A DNA stretch of 64,000 bases from Lepidurus packardi (GCA_023053545.1 JAKZAN010000040.1:1-64000), one strand, 5' to 3'; positions 40,186 through 59,099 are shown, numbered from the stretch's first letter. Program-made: numbers and translations. Notes: generated from the sequence alone by a model not told the origin.

Positions 40186-43100
40186 TTACACAAAATACGC
40201 AGCAAGCTGAGACATCTTGTCTTTGGGCTTCTTTCTGCCCCGGCGCCCGCCGCCTCTACCTCTACCCATTGGCCTTCTAAATTGTCGACGAGTAAAGGTT
40301 GCGTATCCTTTCTCAGCCACGTGAGACAGATCGGAATCGCAGAATATGCACCCCGTAAACTGAGTTTTCCCGTCAGCCAACTTGCCATTTTCCTGCTTAC
40401 GAAATCCATTCATAGAAAATTCTATGTAGTAAATTATTGCTTGGTAAATACCGGCTTTGTTTCTATGCGAAGTAATCGGGCGTCACATTCTTCACAACAA
40501 TCTTCCGTTACCAAGATTTTCTGGGCATCGATAGTTAGATTGACAGTGACTTCGCATCTGGGGAAAAAGAATGTCTATCATTGTATACATGACACACCTG
40601 TTTATTAGCAGTACTTGTTGCAGACCAATTTCCATTTCGGAAATGACGTCTGATCCAAGTACAAGGTTCCTTTGGGGCATTCTCCACATGACGCCACCCC
40701 GTTTTTGCTTAATCCGTGTGGGCACGTCGGATGGGTGCAGGCGTTGCAAGGGGTTGATTTCTCCATATCCCTAATCAAACGTAAGCAAGGGCACTCTTAA
40801 TTAACGAACCATTCAAGTCTTTGTACAAGCATACCTGAAAGGAGGGGCGTTATAGCAACAAGGGCAAAACACAAAGCTCTTCCCTCGTGTCCCACTTGTC
40901 CACACTAACAGCTCGAATTCGTCTAACGGACATTTTAACTCGTTGTAGAGCTTGAAATTCCCATTCTGGGGCAAAGCATACGTTTCATCACAGTGCGAAC
41001 AATGCAAGCGAGCTGGTCTGGCTGCTACGAGCTTTAAATAACGTCGACATTTTCCACATCTTTTTTTAAATAAATGAAAAAAAGAGTTTCATAAACACCA
41101 GGTAAGCGTCTCCCGGTACGAGGCAAAATACCTTGAAAAGTTCCTTCCGCTGTCAGTCAGGGATGAGAAAGTATCCTCGAACAAGTTGTCCATTTGGGAA
41201 ATGTTCTTCTCAAAATAAACAAATTTAAGCCGAAATATTCCCAAAGTGTGGGTGAGCAGATCTTGGAAATTTGCCTTTCCTTTAGCAATCAAATTGAGTT
41301 GCTTCTCTACTTCCGAGCGCATGGTGGGCAATACGAGCTGGGGATCGATCTAAGAACGACAAAAGAACAGTCAGACAAACAGGAATCGGAAAAGATTCTC
41401 ACACCTTGTGATAGCCGTGGACTAAAGCGATGCCTAAAGCAGTAGGAACAAGGCGTCTTCCACTAACAACCTGAACGTAGTTACGCTGACTTATGTTATT
41501 TATATGGACCGGAATAGAAGCGTCGGTGCCGATGCCATGTTTTTCCATCAGTGTAATCAATTCAGCTTCGGTCAAATAATCAGGCGGGCTTGTTTGTCGT
41601 TGAGCTACCCTTACCTAATTGAGCAGCATTTTAGTCATGCTGCCGCGACACTCTCCTTGTGATAGATTAAAAAGATTTGATTTGTATACTTGTTCCACCG
41701 ACACAAGCTGCTGAGATTTCAGATCTGGTACCAAATCGTCCTGTTTACCCCAACCGGGATTAATCAGCGCTATAAAACCAGGCGTAACCACCCTTTTACC
41801 AGAAACCTGGAAATATTCGGTTCCCACCAGAAACTCCACCTCGGTACTCAAGTAAACACAATCTGCCGACACCTGAAATGAAAAATGAAAAATAAATATT
41901 AGGTCATGGTCTATTCAAAGTTTACAAAGTACCAACCGTAGCTAAGAAATGTCGAACAATATAGTCGTAAATTCTCCACGAGTCAGAATCGAGTTCTCTA
42001 TTCGTGGCTAATTTCAGGGGAGTAATTGGGGGATGGTCTCCAACGTCTTGTCCAGAACGAGGCTTCTTGAACCCTTGCTGCAGTAACATCTGAACATGTT
42101 CCCTTACTTCTATATTGCCTTGTTGTTCAATAATGACTTCCCTAATAAAATGAGGAATTTATATTAAAAACATACCGTAAGGGAAAATACAATTAATGTT
42201 ACCTGAAGTCAAACAGATCGGGATACTGAGTAGTTTCTGTTCGAGGGTACGAGATATAACCTTGTGTGTATAAACGTTCGGCAATTTGCATAGCATGATG
42301 CGGACTCATATTGAGATTGGAACTGGCCACTCGCATCAGTTCAACCGTATTGAGGGCTGCAGGCTTTTGCTTTTGCTTTTCTTTCTTGGAAACGCTAGTT
42401 ACCCTGTTGAAAATCGAAAGTATTTTTTCAGCTTTTGGAACCTAACGGGTATACCTGGCTTGTTTGCAATTCTGAATGGTGGAATAGAAGGCTGTTGCAA
42501 CTTCCTGTTCAAAAACCCGCTCTCGACGCCAATTTAGAGCGAGTGAGTGGTTGTCGACCATAACGGTACACTTGCGAAACAGCATTAAAGAGGTACAGAC
42601 AGCGCTGTGATGTGAAGTTTTACCTGGAGGGTCCAAAACTGCTCTGGCTTGAAAGTTTGGATTATATCATGGCGACGAACGCAAAAACCAAGTGTTGGAG
42701 TCTGGCAGGGACCGTAGGATATCAGATTGGAGTCTATATCTCCGTATTTTCCCTAAATAAATACGTTATTAATTTAGATTGTTATTTTCCCCTTGCGTGC
42801 GATAATACTTGAAAAAACTTGGTCTGAAAGCGTGTAAACGCACAGCCAATTCTTAAATCTAGCTCTTGACGAGCATCCACGCTCAAAGACTCGTTTAAGT
42901 CGGGAGCAACGAGGTTTCTCATGGCTTCTTTGATAGCCTGATCCGCCACAGAGGAAAATTTGGCTCTGAATACATTCTGGTTAAGGTAAAACAAAAGTCA
43001 CACCTTAGCACTGCTTATAATTTCGTGTTTTTACCCGCAAATTGGTTTCCGAGACATCCATAACTGGCTTAACAGCCTCTATAACTTCAAAACAGATGTT

Positions 43101-43594
43101 TTCTCCTTCCTTGTCGCAATCTAGCCAGAGAACAAGGTAATTACAGCCCTTCGCTTCATGAGCAAGGAAACTAGGCATCCGAAGCTTCGGTGTCGCTTCC
43201 TTTTTAACAGCTCTGCATCCAAATAATTCCACCTTTCAATGAGATAGAAAAATAAGTAATGTTCTTCTCGAGAAAATTTTCTGAAAGTCAGACCGGGTCA
43301 ACCGTATTCCAATTGTTGTATTTCTCAGTGAAGTCCAAAGACATTACATGTCCACATACTGATGTCATCCGGAAAAATGACGACTCGCCTTTGAAGGTTC
43401 CCGACCATTCGTAAATCGAGCATGAGCCATTAAAGCCTTTACATCAGCAAATTTAAAAGAACTACTCTGGGGAACGGCATCTATTTTTGATTGCTAGGTT
43501 TACCTTTCCTATGTTTGTAGTTCTTCCCGCTCAAAATCTTCGAAATGGTTTCTGCAAGCAACGGTTTTTCTGCTACCATAAGTATTGACTTCAT
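40186..43594 (-). CDS. TOP3B: DNA/RNA topoisomerase III beta
   Basis: Type IA topoisomerase that passes single strands of DNA or RNA. Fourteen exons, from the start at 43594 to the stop at 40186, are 43594-43504, 43436-43294, 43232-43035, 42976-42809, 42752-42624, 42570-42455, 42403-42203, 42141-41937, 41872-41690, 41614-41405, 41349-41132, 41059-40835, 40770-40615, 40557-40452, then the last exon 40392-40186. They close at about 851 residues (human about 862). Visible motifs: Toprim ([26 protein letters not shown]), [33 protein letters not shown], and the active-site block [14 protein letters not shown] holding the catalytic Tyr. CxxC zinc-binding motifs (CGKC, CSHC, CPCC) follow. The C-terminus is an RGG-type RNA-binding box, then [14 protein letters not shown], which marks the beta rather than alpha family. 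Confidence 0.97.
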
Positions 43595-44400
43595 TTCTAA
43601 TCCTGTTAATTACATACTAAATATAATGACACAAATCCTGTTTTCTCTGTTCACTTGTAACAAAATTCGAAGCCAAACCCAAACAAAGATTTTAAAAGAG
43701 GCGTGTCTTAATGTGAAGGTGAAGGAAATGAGGAGGAGCGGACGGATTTCGTCGTTAAATTTAACGCTCTACTGTCACACAGACAAACAAGTAACATTAA
43801 AGTTCAATAATTAAAACGAATTGAAACTAACGTTGTTCAACACAATGTTTTATACGTCTTGCAAAAACATGAATTAAACTATTTAAAAAACATATCAGGA
43901 AAGGCTGACATACCTTTACAGTACCATAATTTTGACATTGTCTGGGAATGTAAAGTAACTGGGGTACAGCACTTCAAGAGGCACCAACTTTAAGTGAAAG
44001 CGGTAATATTTAGTATAGAATAATCTTAGACACCTTCATTAGGATAAGAGCCTAGAATCAGTAAGTGAAGTCTGTTTTGCCGATAAATACTAAAATAATA
44101 TCCCGAAGTGTTTTGTTAACATAAATGACGGTGAAAGTCCGAAACACCTACTTGAGTAGATGCAATTTGTCTAAAAAAAAAACATCGCAATGCAGCTCAA
44201 TACGATACAGAAAAAAATTTAAGCGTCACAATTGTATACCTAGTCTAATAAAATACATAAGACAGTTTAATTAGCGAAAACATTCGCTGCATGCGGCAAC
44301 AATAATAGATGAATTTGTTCACTGTTGTAAATAAGCTATCGATTTGCTTGGTCAAAAACGAAAGAAATGCATTTTTCCGAAAACACGACTGCTACTCAGT
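43595..44400. other. Gap between TOP3B and CYFIP; no gene seen
   Basis: AT-rich. Presumably TOP3B promoter/5' UTR on the left and CYFIP 3' UTR on the right. No supported coding sequence. Confidence 0.6.
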
Positions 44401-50494
<6,094 letters not shown>

Positions 50495-51700
50495 TCAACT
50501 CGCTGGAAAAGCAAGAGCAAGCAACTGACGACAACCCTCGATCTCTTCCTGTAGAAAATAGTTTTAAATTTTGCGTACAGCTAATCGGTCATTACCATAT
50601 TCGACTCGGGGTCTGCATTTTCTATACGACTTTTCAGTACTGTCTCAAGCATTAAGTCAGATCTGCGGCACTCCAATAAAGCTTGCGGTGTGCAGCCAAC
50701 CAACGTGACCAGGGCGGAGATCAAGTGCTCGTGCGATGCATCTTGTTTTCTTTGCAGTAAATTCGCAATCTGCTCCACTAAACCCTTGCTGCACATGTCA
50801 TCTATGAATCAAAAGGAGTTAATGAACGATTTTTAAATACACGGTACACTTGACTAAAGAGCTTACTACAATAGGTCGCGTTTTCTTGACAAAGAGCTGC
50901 TAAGAAAAAGGCTGTTTTATTTCGCATTCGTTCGTTATTGGTCTGCAATAAACGAATGAGGGTTAATATGCCATCACAGAGCCCCAATTCTTGTTGTGCC
51001 TCGAGATTATTACGACACAAACCTTTTAAGATAGCAGAAGCAATTAATTTAAAAAAATTCTGTTGCTAAACTCCTACACGATATAGCGGACACAGCCTTA
51101 ACACTGGCTGCCTTAGACGAGTCTTCTTCGGCCATTTTTAGTAAAACTGGTAGCAAGTCTACTTGTAATACGTGCTTCTGGCAATAAGGATTGTTCTGAG
51201 TTAAAGTGGCAATTAATTCAGCGCACTTTTCTCGTACGATGTTGTGTGACGATTCGAGGCAGGGCTTTAATACAGACAGCCCGCCGATTTTTTGAAAATC
51301 TGCAGTAGAAGTTACACAAAGCACTCACAACTAAAATTATATTTTTACCGTTGGCATTATCCGTATATTCAACGAAGTTAATTACGGTTTCTAATGCTTC
51401 TTCCATTACGCTGGGTTCTTGCTCATCTTGAACCTCACTTTTCGCTGACAAGACCTCGAGAGCCTTCGTGAGCTTGTCCACTACGCTAACTGACAGGTTC
51501 TCTAATGCTTCGGAAAGCCAACGTCGTCTCTGAAAAATAATTATGGAATTATCAAAGAATAGTATATACTACAAACTAAAGAATATTACTTCTTCAGACA
51601 TGGCAGTTAAATCAGTGGAATGTGTTCTGTCCTCCTTTTCGGTACCCGACAGGGCAAAGCGCAACAAGGCTTGCATATTCTTAGGATTGTCTCGCTGCAT
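50495..51700 (-). CDS. HSPBP1: Hsp70-binding protein 1 (Fes1/HspBP1 nucleotide exchange factor)
   Basis: Cytosolic armadillo-repeat protein that opens the Hsp70 nucleotide-binding domain to release ADP. Exons are 51700-51590, 51529-51349, 51299-51078, 51022-50867, 50801-50596 and 50548-50495, giving 309 residues (human about 359). It begins MQRDNPKNMQALLRFALSGT, the conserved Fes1-type N-terminus. ARM-like helical repeats follow: LETVINFVEYTDNANDFQKI with GGLSVLKPCLESSH, REKCAELIATLTQNNPYCQ, VSAISCLCRNNLEAQQE and NKTAFFLAALC. Splice phases all agree. The start codon lies about 230 bases from the probable RPL31 transcription start on the other strand. Confidence 0.95.
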
Positions 51701-51928
51701 TTTTTAAATCTTGTCTGGAACAAATTAAGAATATATTCATATAAGCGAGAAATAACACTGCACTAGATTATTGATACCTTTTTTTACCGTATTTTTCTTC
51801 GACAAGTAAATATTGCTTATCCCTTCGCAGGCGCGTTCCTCTTACAAGTTATTGCGGTGACAATGGGAGGCGCTACTCGTAGGATTGTTGGCATCAATTT
51901 TGTACTTGAGTGGCAACTCCCGCGCACT
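51701..51928. promoter_or_regulatory. Shared divergent promoter of HSPBP1 and RPL31
   Basis: Only about 230 bases separate the HSPBP1 start codon (minus) from a pyrimidine-tract start site for RPL31 (plus). Pairing of a ribosomal protein gene with an Hsp70 cofactor gene fits co-expression of translation and folding genes, but that is inference from layout. Confidence 0.55.
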
Positions 51929-51979
51929 CCTCTTTTCTGGTGTTTCTTTTGGTTCGTGTGGACCTTTGATTCCGGCAAG
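51929..51979 (+). promoter_or_regulatory. RPL31: RPL31 first (non-coding) exon with TOP-like pyrimidine start
   Basis: CCTCTTTTCTGG at 51929 resembles the terminal oligopyrimidine start used by ribosomal protein genes. It is followed by a GCAAG|GTATGG donor at 51980. The matching acceptor TGTATAG ends directly before the RPL31 start codon at 52352. The exact start site is inferred. Confidence 0.55.
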
Positions 51980-52351
51980 GTATGGCATATTTTTCATAGT
52001 TTATCCGTTATTATTTGAGACATCGGCAAAATTAAAGTAATGGAGGTTGATTATCCACTATCGTTTCACCTATCTTACATTTCTAAGGCTTGTACGGGCT
52101 CTTAGTGCATGAAATCCTGTGTGTATTGTGTTCTCAGTTTCATGTGCCATTCTACTATTTATACGAAAACTATTATTTCCCTTATTTATGTGTTGATACT
52201 TAATATCTGAAAGATGATAACATTTTCACAGGCTTTGAAAAGTGAGATGGAGACAATTATTTTAGTATAAAGTGAAACTTTTTTACGTCTGAAGTGTTTT
52301 CTGTATATCTTACCCAGCTTGTTCTAACCAAAGTCTTATTTTCCTGTATAG

Positions 52352-52787
52352 ATGGTGAAAGACAAGCGAGAGAAGAAGCGCAAGTCCGCTATCAACGAAG
52401 TGGTGACTCGTGATTATACCATCAATATTCACAAGCGCATTTTCGGAGTTGGGTTTAAGAAACGTGCCCCACGAGCTGTCAAAGAAATCCGCAAATTTGC
52501 CCAGAAGCAAATGGGTACTGAGGACGTAAGAATCGAAACCCGTCTTAACAAGCACATTTGGTCCCAAGGAATCAGGTAAAATAATTCCGTAAGTATCATA
52601 GTTACGAATTTACTTACCCTTTTCCATATTTCTCAGGAACGTACCTTTCCGTGTCCGAGTCCGTTTGGCACGCAGGCGTAATGAAGATGAGGACTCCCCT
52701 CATAAATTGTACACCTTAGTAACCTTCATCCCGGTTGCATCGTTCAAAGGATTGCAAACGGAAAACCAAGAAGTTTCCGAGGATTGA
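52352..52787 (+). CDS. RPL31: 60S ribosomal protein L31 (eL31)
   Basis: Large-subunit ribosomal protein near the exit tunnel. Exons 52352-52575 and 52637-52787 give 124 residues, matching the usual 125. Conserved blocks are [95 protein letters not shown] and a C-terminal [15 protein letters not shown] 5' UTR intron ends exactly at the start codon. Confidence 0.98.
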
Positions 52788-53948
52788 GCTGTGTACTTCC
52801 TTTAAATACAAAGATGAAGGACACTCCATTATTTTCGTGTCGATATGATTCTCTTCTGAACTGAATGAGTAGACGATGTTTTTCTTTTTAGCCGACGATT
52901 ACGATATTCTATCGGTAGAAGTTCAGTGAAGCTGTAGATTATTTTTCTCTAGTTGTTGCCTCAATCAATGAAAGGGTTCAAGGCTTTACGAGCCATTTTA
53001 GAAAAAACGAGTAAAGAGAAAAACAATCGAGGAGCGAAATGTCTTGAGAATTCTGCCGCTGCTACAAGATTAATGTTCCAGTTTTTGTGTTGACCAATTC
53101 TACAACCGTATGTATTTAAGACGTATGCACATACGTCTAACAAAAGAGCCGGTCATTTAATTAAATAACCTGCTCATTTAATTGACTGGTGAGTTTAGAA
53201 GGAATTTCTCTACTAAGCGTAGTAGAAGGCTAGAAATGACAGGATTGGTCTAAACAGCGGATAAACAATGTGTTCGGTCAATTTGCAAAGTCCGTGTCGC
53301 GATCAGTAACTTCGTTACTTTACAAAACGTCTAAAAGAAAGTTAATTCGAGCATACGAAGTATTAGCAATCGAGTCCTGTGGTGAAACCATCACTGATGG
53401 CGCCAGTATCGACTTGCCAGTAGAGAAGGTTGCGAGTGGCTCCTCTACATGAAACCTATTTTCCGACGCTTTGCTATATGCTATCTCTTGACCACCAGCA
53501 GTCTTGTTTTTTTAATGTACACAATTAAGACCTCTTCTTCATAAAGTTTAAGAATAAAGCAAATAAAAAGCCATCACATACGCCCTCATAAAGGTAGGGT
53601 TCCTATTACTTTATTTCTGGATATTCCAAAATGTCGAACAGGTTGCAAAGGTTGATATTTTGACACATATGTGTTGTGGGGGTGCGAAAGCTGTGATTTA
53701 TAAACCTGATTTGCTGCTGCATTCACCTTGTCAGTGAAACCTGAATCCTATTGCAAATATTTAATGTAACCCATGTTTGGTATTATTTTTCAAATTTTTT
53801 TCTGGTCTATTGAATCTTGTCGAAGCCCGACAATATCCTAATTAGTTTAACCTACTTATGGAAGGGTATAAGCTGATACTACTTTAAAAATTTTTGTTCA
53901 CAGGAGTGGAACGTAATTACTTTGCAAACGTGAACTTGAATTGCCGCA
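52788..53948. other. Gap between RPL31 and RBM26; no gene seen
   Basis: AT-rich. The open frame at 53270-53452 has no homology I recognise and no splice context. Probable RPL31 3' UTR and RBM26 promoter. Confidence 0.6.
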
Positions 53949-56900
53949 ATGTACATAGACAATCCGGAAGCTTTAAGAACATGGCTCACTGGAATACTAG
54001 AGCCTTTGTAAGTCTTTTTTTCTAAAAATATCTCTAAATAACGCATTGTTCTTCATTTTAGATGCGACGCCGATCCGGCTGCACTAGCCAAATATGTATT
54101 AGCCTTGGCCAAGAAAGACAAGGCCGAACCTGAGCTGAAAGCAACTATGTTGGATCAGTTAGAAGTCTTTCTGCAAAAGGAAACGGCCAGGTTCGTGGAG
54201 TTACTCTTCGCCGCTCTGCAAGACAAGTCGTACCTGGATTCTTCAGCTGCTCCTGCCCCTCTTGAAGCCGCTCCGCCCGTGGTTGAGAAAGTCACTGAAG
54301 AAGTAAATGTTCCAACCGAGCTCCCCAGAAAGGAGGTTACAAAAGACGAGAGAAAGGAACAACCCGTAAAGGTAAATTTGTATACCTGAAACGACCCGTA
54401 TAAGTTTTTTTTTATGAATTTTTGGTTTGGTTCAACGTAGGAAAAGGAAGACAAACGACAGAAAAGCACGACAGAAAAACACCGCACGAGATCTCGGTCT
54501 CGTTCACGAGATCATGGGCGAAACAGGTCCCGCAGCCCCAGACGAGATCGCGATAGGTCAAGAAACTGGGAAAGACGCCACTCCCCTGCAAGGCGTGAGG
54601 GGCGGGATTTTCGGCGAAAATCTCGGTCACCAGTTCGTAGATCCAAGAGCCCAAGAACCCGAAATCGCGCTTACCGATCAGGATCGCGGTCGTGGTCACC
54701 ACACCGACGCTCGGTTTCACCGCGCAGACCAGCTGAACCAGCAACAGAGGCGAAAAAAGGCTCGGAAAAAAGTTCAGGTGGAGCTACACCCACGCAGGAT
54801 AGCAATCATGGCGTGAGTGATGAATTCCGACTCGCGACTACGGCACAAAGCATTCAGAGTGTAGTAGTCACAGCAACCGGTGGCATTGACAAGCCCAAAT
54901 GGCGTTGTAGGGACTTCGATGGTGCGTACTCGGGATCTATTATTGTTCTCCTAAGCTTAAAATATTCTTTATTTTTTTACTGTTGTAGAGAAAGGGTTTT
55001 GTATGAGGGGTGACCTTTGTTTGTACGACCACGGGACCGATCCTGTAGTTCTGGAAGATGTGGAACTGTCCTCAGTGCTTTCTTATGGGAATTCTCGCAC
55101 AAATTCCAGGCCCGGTGAGACCGCCGGACGTATCGCACCGCCGGACGTTTCCGCCCCTCCTCCGGCTATTGCAGCGCAACCTTTACCTCCTGCCACAGTT
55201 CCAGGTAGCCCTTCATAAATTGGAAATATTTTACTGTCTAATTTAATTTTAATGTAAGCAAGGGTAGTACGCACACACTTATATTTCACTCATTGTTACG
55301 GTAAATTAATTTACCGTAACCAGCTAATTTGTATCCGTAGTTAAAAAATGCACCTTAATTCTTGAACCTTTAGTAAAACTTTAATATGTTGGAGCATTCC
55401 AAACTTCCTTGCTACCAACTTATAGGGCAACAGCCACCAAACTTTCGTGTTGAGCATTTGACGTATACGTGCAGCTTATATTATTCTAAGAGCGACGAAC
55501 TTAGTTTCAAATATTTATTTAGTATCAGTCGATGAGTTACTGGCATTCAAACTTTTTGATTGGCATAGCTTACGTGGTTTGTTTACGGTTGTCATTTACT
55601 TCCGTGCTTAAAAAAGTAAACAAAGCGATCGAGTACATGCAAGTTACTGATACAGATATGGCGTCAGAAACCACGCGTCGTATTTTTTAAATTTGTTTCT
55701 TTGATATTGTATTTCCACTTCGCGCTTGATGGAAAGAAAAATATCAGTAAAGATACGTTTTTGCGTTATTAAAATTTAAAGTTGTTTTCTGTTACCCTTT
55801 AGTGAAGTTTTATTCCAGTTAGTTGCTTGAAAGTTTAATGTTTTTGTCTACTTATATTTAAAGCAAGTATGTTACTAGTTTTACGTAGTTATTCTATTAT
55901 AGAATTAGATCTAAACTTAAGAAATTAAACTGGCTGCAGTTGAATATTATGTACAAGTAAATACCATCTTTATACCTTGAGCAGGTGAGCAGTACAATCC
56001 GGCAGCGCCTTCAATTGGATGGAATAACTACACTGGTGGTAAGAATGGAAGGAATCCAAACACTAAGCATTTTTAGTATATTTTTTTCTTATTTCTCAAG
56101 ATCCAAGGGGACCTCCTCCGTTGATGTTGATGCGTCCGATGGGACCACGCCCAATGGGGAACAATTTTGGGGTTCCTCCGCCCTTTTTCAATGCCGCAAT
56201 TCGGGGCCCGCATAAACCAGTTGGACCTCCCTTCCTACCATTGGCGCCACCCCAGATGCCTTCCACCCGGGAGCTTATCAGCGTGCCTATGCAAGATTCT
56301 CGACCGCCCAGCATGAAAGTCGATAGGAAAAGACCCGCTGGAGAACCCACCTCTGAAGAAAATTTCCCGGAAGGTTACCAAGAAAGACCCAAGCGAAGAC
56401 ATTTTGACTATAGTCGGCTAGGCAATAGGCGATATGATGGAAGCTGCTGCTCCTTGGAAGTGAAAAAAATACCGAAAGGACTTAATAACATAAGTCAACT
56501 TAATAACCACTTCTCCAAGTTTGGGAAAATTGTTAACCTTCAGGTACTACTCCTCATTTGCCAAACTTTAGAAATAATCTCATACAATCGTAAATGCTTT
56601 AGGTTTCTTTCAACGGAGATCCCGAGGCAGCGCTTGTTAGTTTCATGTCCCATGCTGAGGCACAAGCAGCATATCGGAGCGCTGAAGCTGTGCTCAACAA
56701 CAGATTCATCAAGGTTTTCTGGCACAATCCGGTTTCTGACGTAAATGGTTTCGACTTGTACGGATGAGGAGCTAATTTTGATTACTATTGTAGAGCAAGC
56801 AAGAGAATCTGCCGCCGAGTACCAAACCGTCTGCTAAAGAAAGACTGGGGAAAATGGCCATCGAGGACGAAATGCCAGTTATAGATGAAGAAAAGGATAA

Positions 56901-58179
56901 AGAGAAGGAAATGGAGCGCGAAAAGGTAGTAACCTGTTAAGTTTCCAATGTATATTAACTCTCATCTCTTTAATGTAGGCGGTGGCTGCCATCAGGAAAT
57001 CGCAAGAAATCCTCGCGGCAAAAGAAAGTCTGCGCAAGAAACAAGAGGATAAGAAAAGAGAAGCTGTGAAGCTACAGTCGGATCTGCAGCGACGCAAACA
57101 AGACTTGCTTGAAAAGCAGCTGCAGCAGCAGCGGATCCTGATCGAGCGTTTTGAGAAAAGCAAGAACGGACTTAAGTCTGATGAGCGCAATGCTATTATG
57201 ACCACCATTAAACATTTGCAAGACAGTGTTGAAGGCTTAAAACGCGATTTAAGTCACACCGCAACTGCGGTCTTAATCAGTCAAAAGGATCACAAGATGC
57301 CGCCTTCGCTGGCTACAAGCAGTGTCAAGAAGGCTGTTCATGAGGTACTTAGCGTCTTCTTGTCCTTTAGGGCAAATTGAACTCATTGCGCAAATTGAAC
57401 GCAAATTCAACATTGTTGTTTTTCTAGGCTCGAAAGGTAATGTTGGATGTGGATATGGATTTGTACCAGAAGCCTGAAGTCACTGAAGAAGAATTACTGC
57501 AAAGTAAAATGCGGGAGCTGAAACGTAATGCCATTGAACTTGGTCTGGCCAGTTCCGGTAGAGGAATGAGAGGGAGAGGAAGGGGACGAGCATCTAGGGC
57601 CAGGTATAACTGCGTGCAGTTGAGGAATTAGTTACTGAAACTTAATTATGGGTTTTTCTTTTCGGTTTTGTATAAATAGAGGACGCAGCTTTTACGTTCC
57701 GCCCCATGTCTCCGTGGACAGAAGACCTACAGCCCTTCTGATATCAGGTTTTGAGAGTGAAGACCAAGGAGACGTTTTGAGTCACTTTGCTGTAAGGGTT
57801 TTTGGTCTAGTTTAATTGAGAAATAAGTAATTTCACGTTGTTGTTTTGTAGCAATACGGCGATATTGTGGATCATCTGCTGGACGATTCAGTGCCCTCGT
57901 TAGTTGTTCATTTTAAGATACGAAAAGAAGCAGAAATGGCGGCGGTCAAAGGGAAGAATTTCCGCGATCGGGTCTTGGCAGTAAATTGGCACATGCCTGC
58001 TAAAGTAAGAGAAGACGACAGGGAAGAAGACGAGCAATCGGTAAGTGTAAAAAAGAATTTATTCGAGAAAGCATTTTGACTTGAAGGGATTTATATTGAA
58101 GGAGCAGCCGGATGACGACGTACTAAACTATGAGGAAGAGGAAGAGGACGTAGAAGAGGAGCGGTCTTGGAGAAGATAG
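53949..58179 (+). CDS. RBM26: RNA-binding protein 26/27 (Swm-like, PAXT-connected)
   Basis: Nuclear RNA-binding protein linked to poly(A)-RNA export and decay. Exons: 53949-54007, 54062-54371, 54441-54921, 54989-55204, 55985-56038, 56101-56543, 56603-56740, 56794-56925, 56979-57344, 57428-57603, 57680-57791, 57852-58040 and 58102-58179; 917 residues. Domain order is standard: N-terminal PWI-like fold (CDADPAALAKYVLALAKKDK, LEVFLQKETARFVELLF), then an Arg/Ser-rich region. A C-x8-C-x5-C-x3-H zinc finger follows (CRDFDEKGFCMRGDLCLYDH), then Pro-rich linker, RRM1 (CSLEVKKIPKGLNNISQL, NGDPEAALVSF, LNNRFIKVFWH), coiled coil, RGG-like GRGMRGRGRGR and RRM2 (TALLISGF, VLAVNWHMP). The acidic tail ends EEERSWRR as in human RBM26. 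RBM26 and RBM27 cannot be separated; invertebrates usually have one. Confidence 0.96.
55295..55320. repeat. Perfect 26-bp palindrome in RBM26 intron
   Basis: Two 13-base arms, GTTACGGTAAATT and its exact reverse complement, meet without a spacer. It lies in the 780-base intron 55205-55984, by far the longest of this gene. Confidence 0.9.
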
Positions 58180-58784
58180 AGCCATTATTTGGTGATTGTG
58201 TTTGAAAGCCAACTTGGGAATACAATTTTTCGAGCATCCGTGCTATTAAGAAACTTTTAATTCTTCTTAAATTTCCGTGTTTCCAGGAGTATTGAAAATT
58301 TCACTGTATGGGTTTTTTATGATGTAGAAGAGAAATTCACGATTTAGCGTGCGAATATGGGAGAGAGGATTCAAGTTTATGACACTTCTACCCCCTTGGT
58401 TACCCCCTGGTAGTCCAACAATACCATGCGACGTCTTCAGTGGCTTAGCTCATCTTGCTTCTGCTCGCCATTCTCCTTTTTTCCCCCTTCAACATTTTTT
58501 TGCGCTAATTCACCTGAGAAGGCTAGAAGGTAAACTCCTCTGGTTATTTTATTCTTCAGATTTTTAACTTTGAAAATTGAGAGCTTCTAATGCCTTTCCC
58601 AAAATAACCAGATTGACAGGTACAAATTTTTTAAAAATTTAGGCCTTCCGCTTTTTTCATCGTATAGATAACCGGTCTTTCCTTGCTTTTCTGTCTGGCT
58701 ACTTCCATGATCGAATCCGGTTTACACAACTGATTTTACTCGGGGTCTTTTCTTTGCCACGAACGTCGCACTTTGGTTCCTGAC
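58180..58784. other. Gap after RBM26; no gene seen
   Basis: Convergent 3' ends of RBM26 and the small minus-strand gene. The open frame at 58349-58567 has no support. Confidence 0.6.
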
Positions 58785-59099
58785 CTACGATTCGCGAAGT
58801 TCCATTCCCTTTGCTGTTTTCTTCAAAACTAACTTATCGTTTTTATAGAACGTTTCAAAACCCTCTTTATCTTTAACCACTCTAATTTGCACTGATGAAA
58901 AATTTACTGGGACATCTTCCAGTAAATCTTCCTCCGACCAATCCTCTGAACCCATGGCCTCAACATAAGATGGCAAGATTCCGTTGTTCCCCTAACCGAC
59001 CGAACGAGGAACTTTCCGAGATATCACCCCGCCACCATACACTAGAATTACCTTGTGCAAGGGCAGTGAAACAAAGGGTTGGGATTCCTGCTGTCCCAT
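58785..59099 (-). CDS. Small unrecognised protein, two exons
   Basis: I do not recognise this protein. Exons 59099-59052 and 58991-58785 are joined at phase 0 across a 60-base intron with GTAATT donor and TCGGTTAG acceptor, giving 84 residues. It starts MGQQESQPFVSLPLHK, continues with NNGILPSYVEAMGSEDWSEE and an acidic stretch, then VQIRVVKDKEGFETFYKNDK and a basic end, KKTAKGMELRES. The charge pattern and neat splice favour a real gene over chance. A longer N-terminus is possible, but an upstream stop limits this frame. It is divergent to calsyntenin, 366 bases away. Confidence 0.5.

Noticed and set aside
43545-43814. 89-codon plus-strand open frame
   Set aside because: Overlaps the TOP3B first exon in antisense and has no homology.
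53270-53452. 60-codon plus-strand open frame upstream of RBM26
   Set aside because: Hydrophilic random-looking peptide without splice or homology support.
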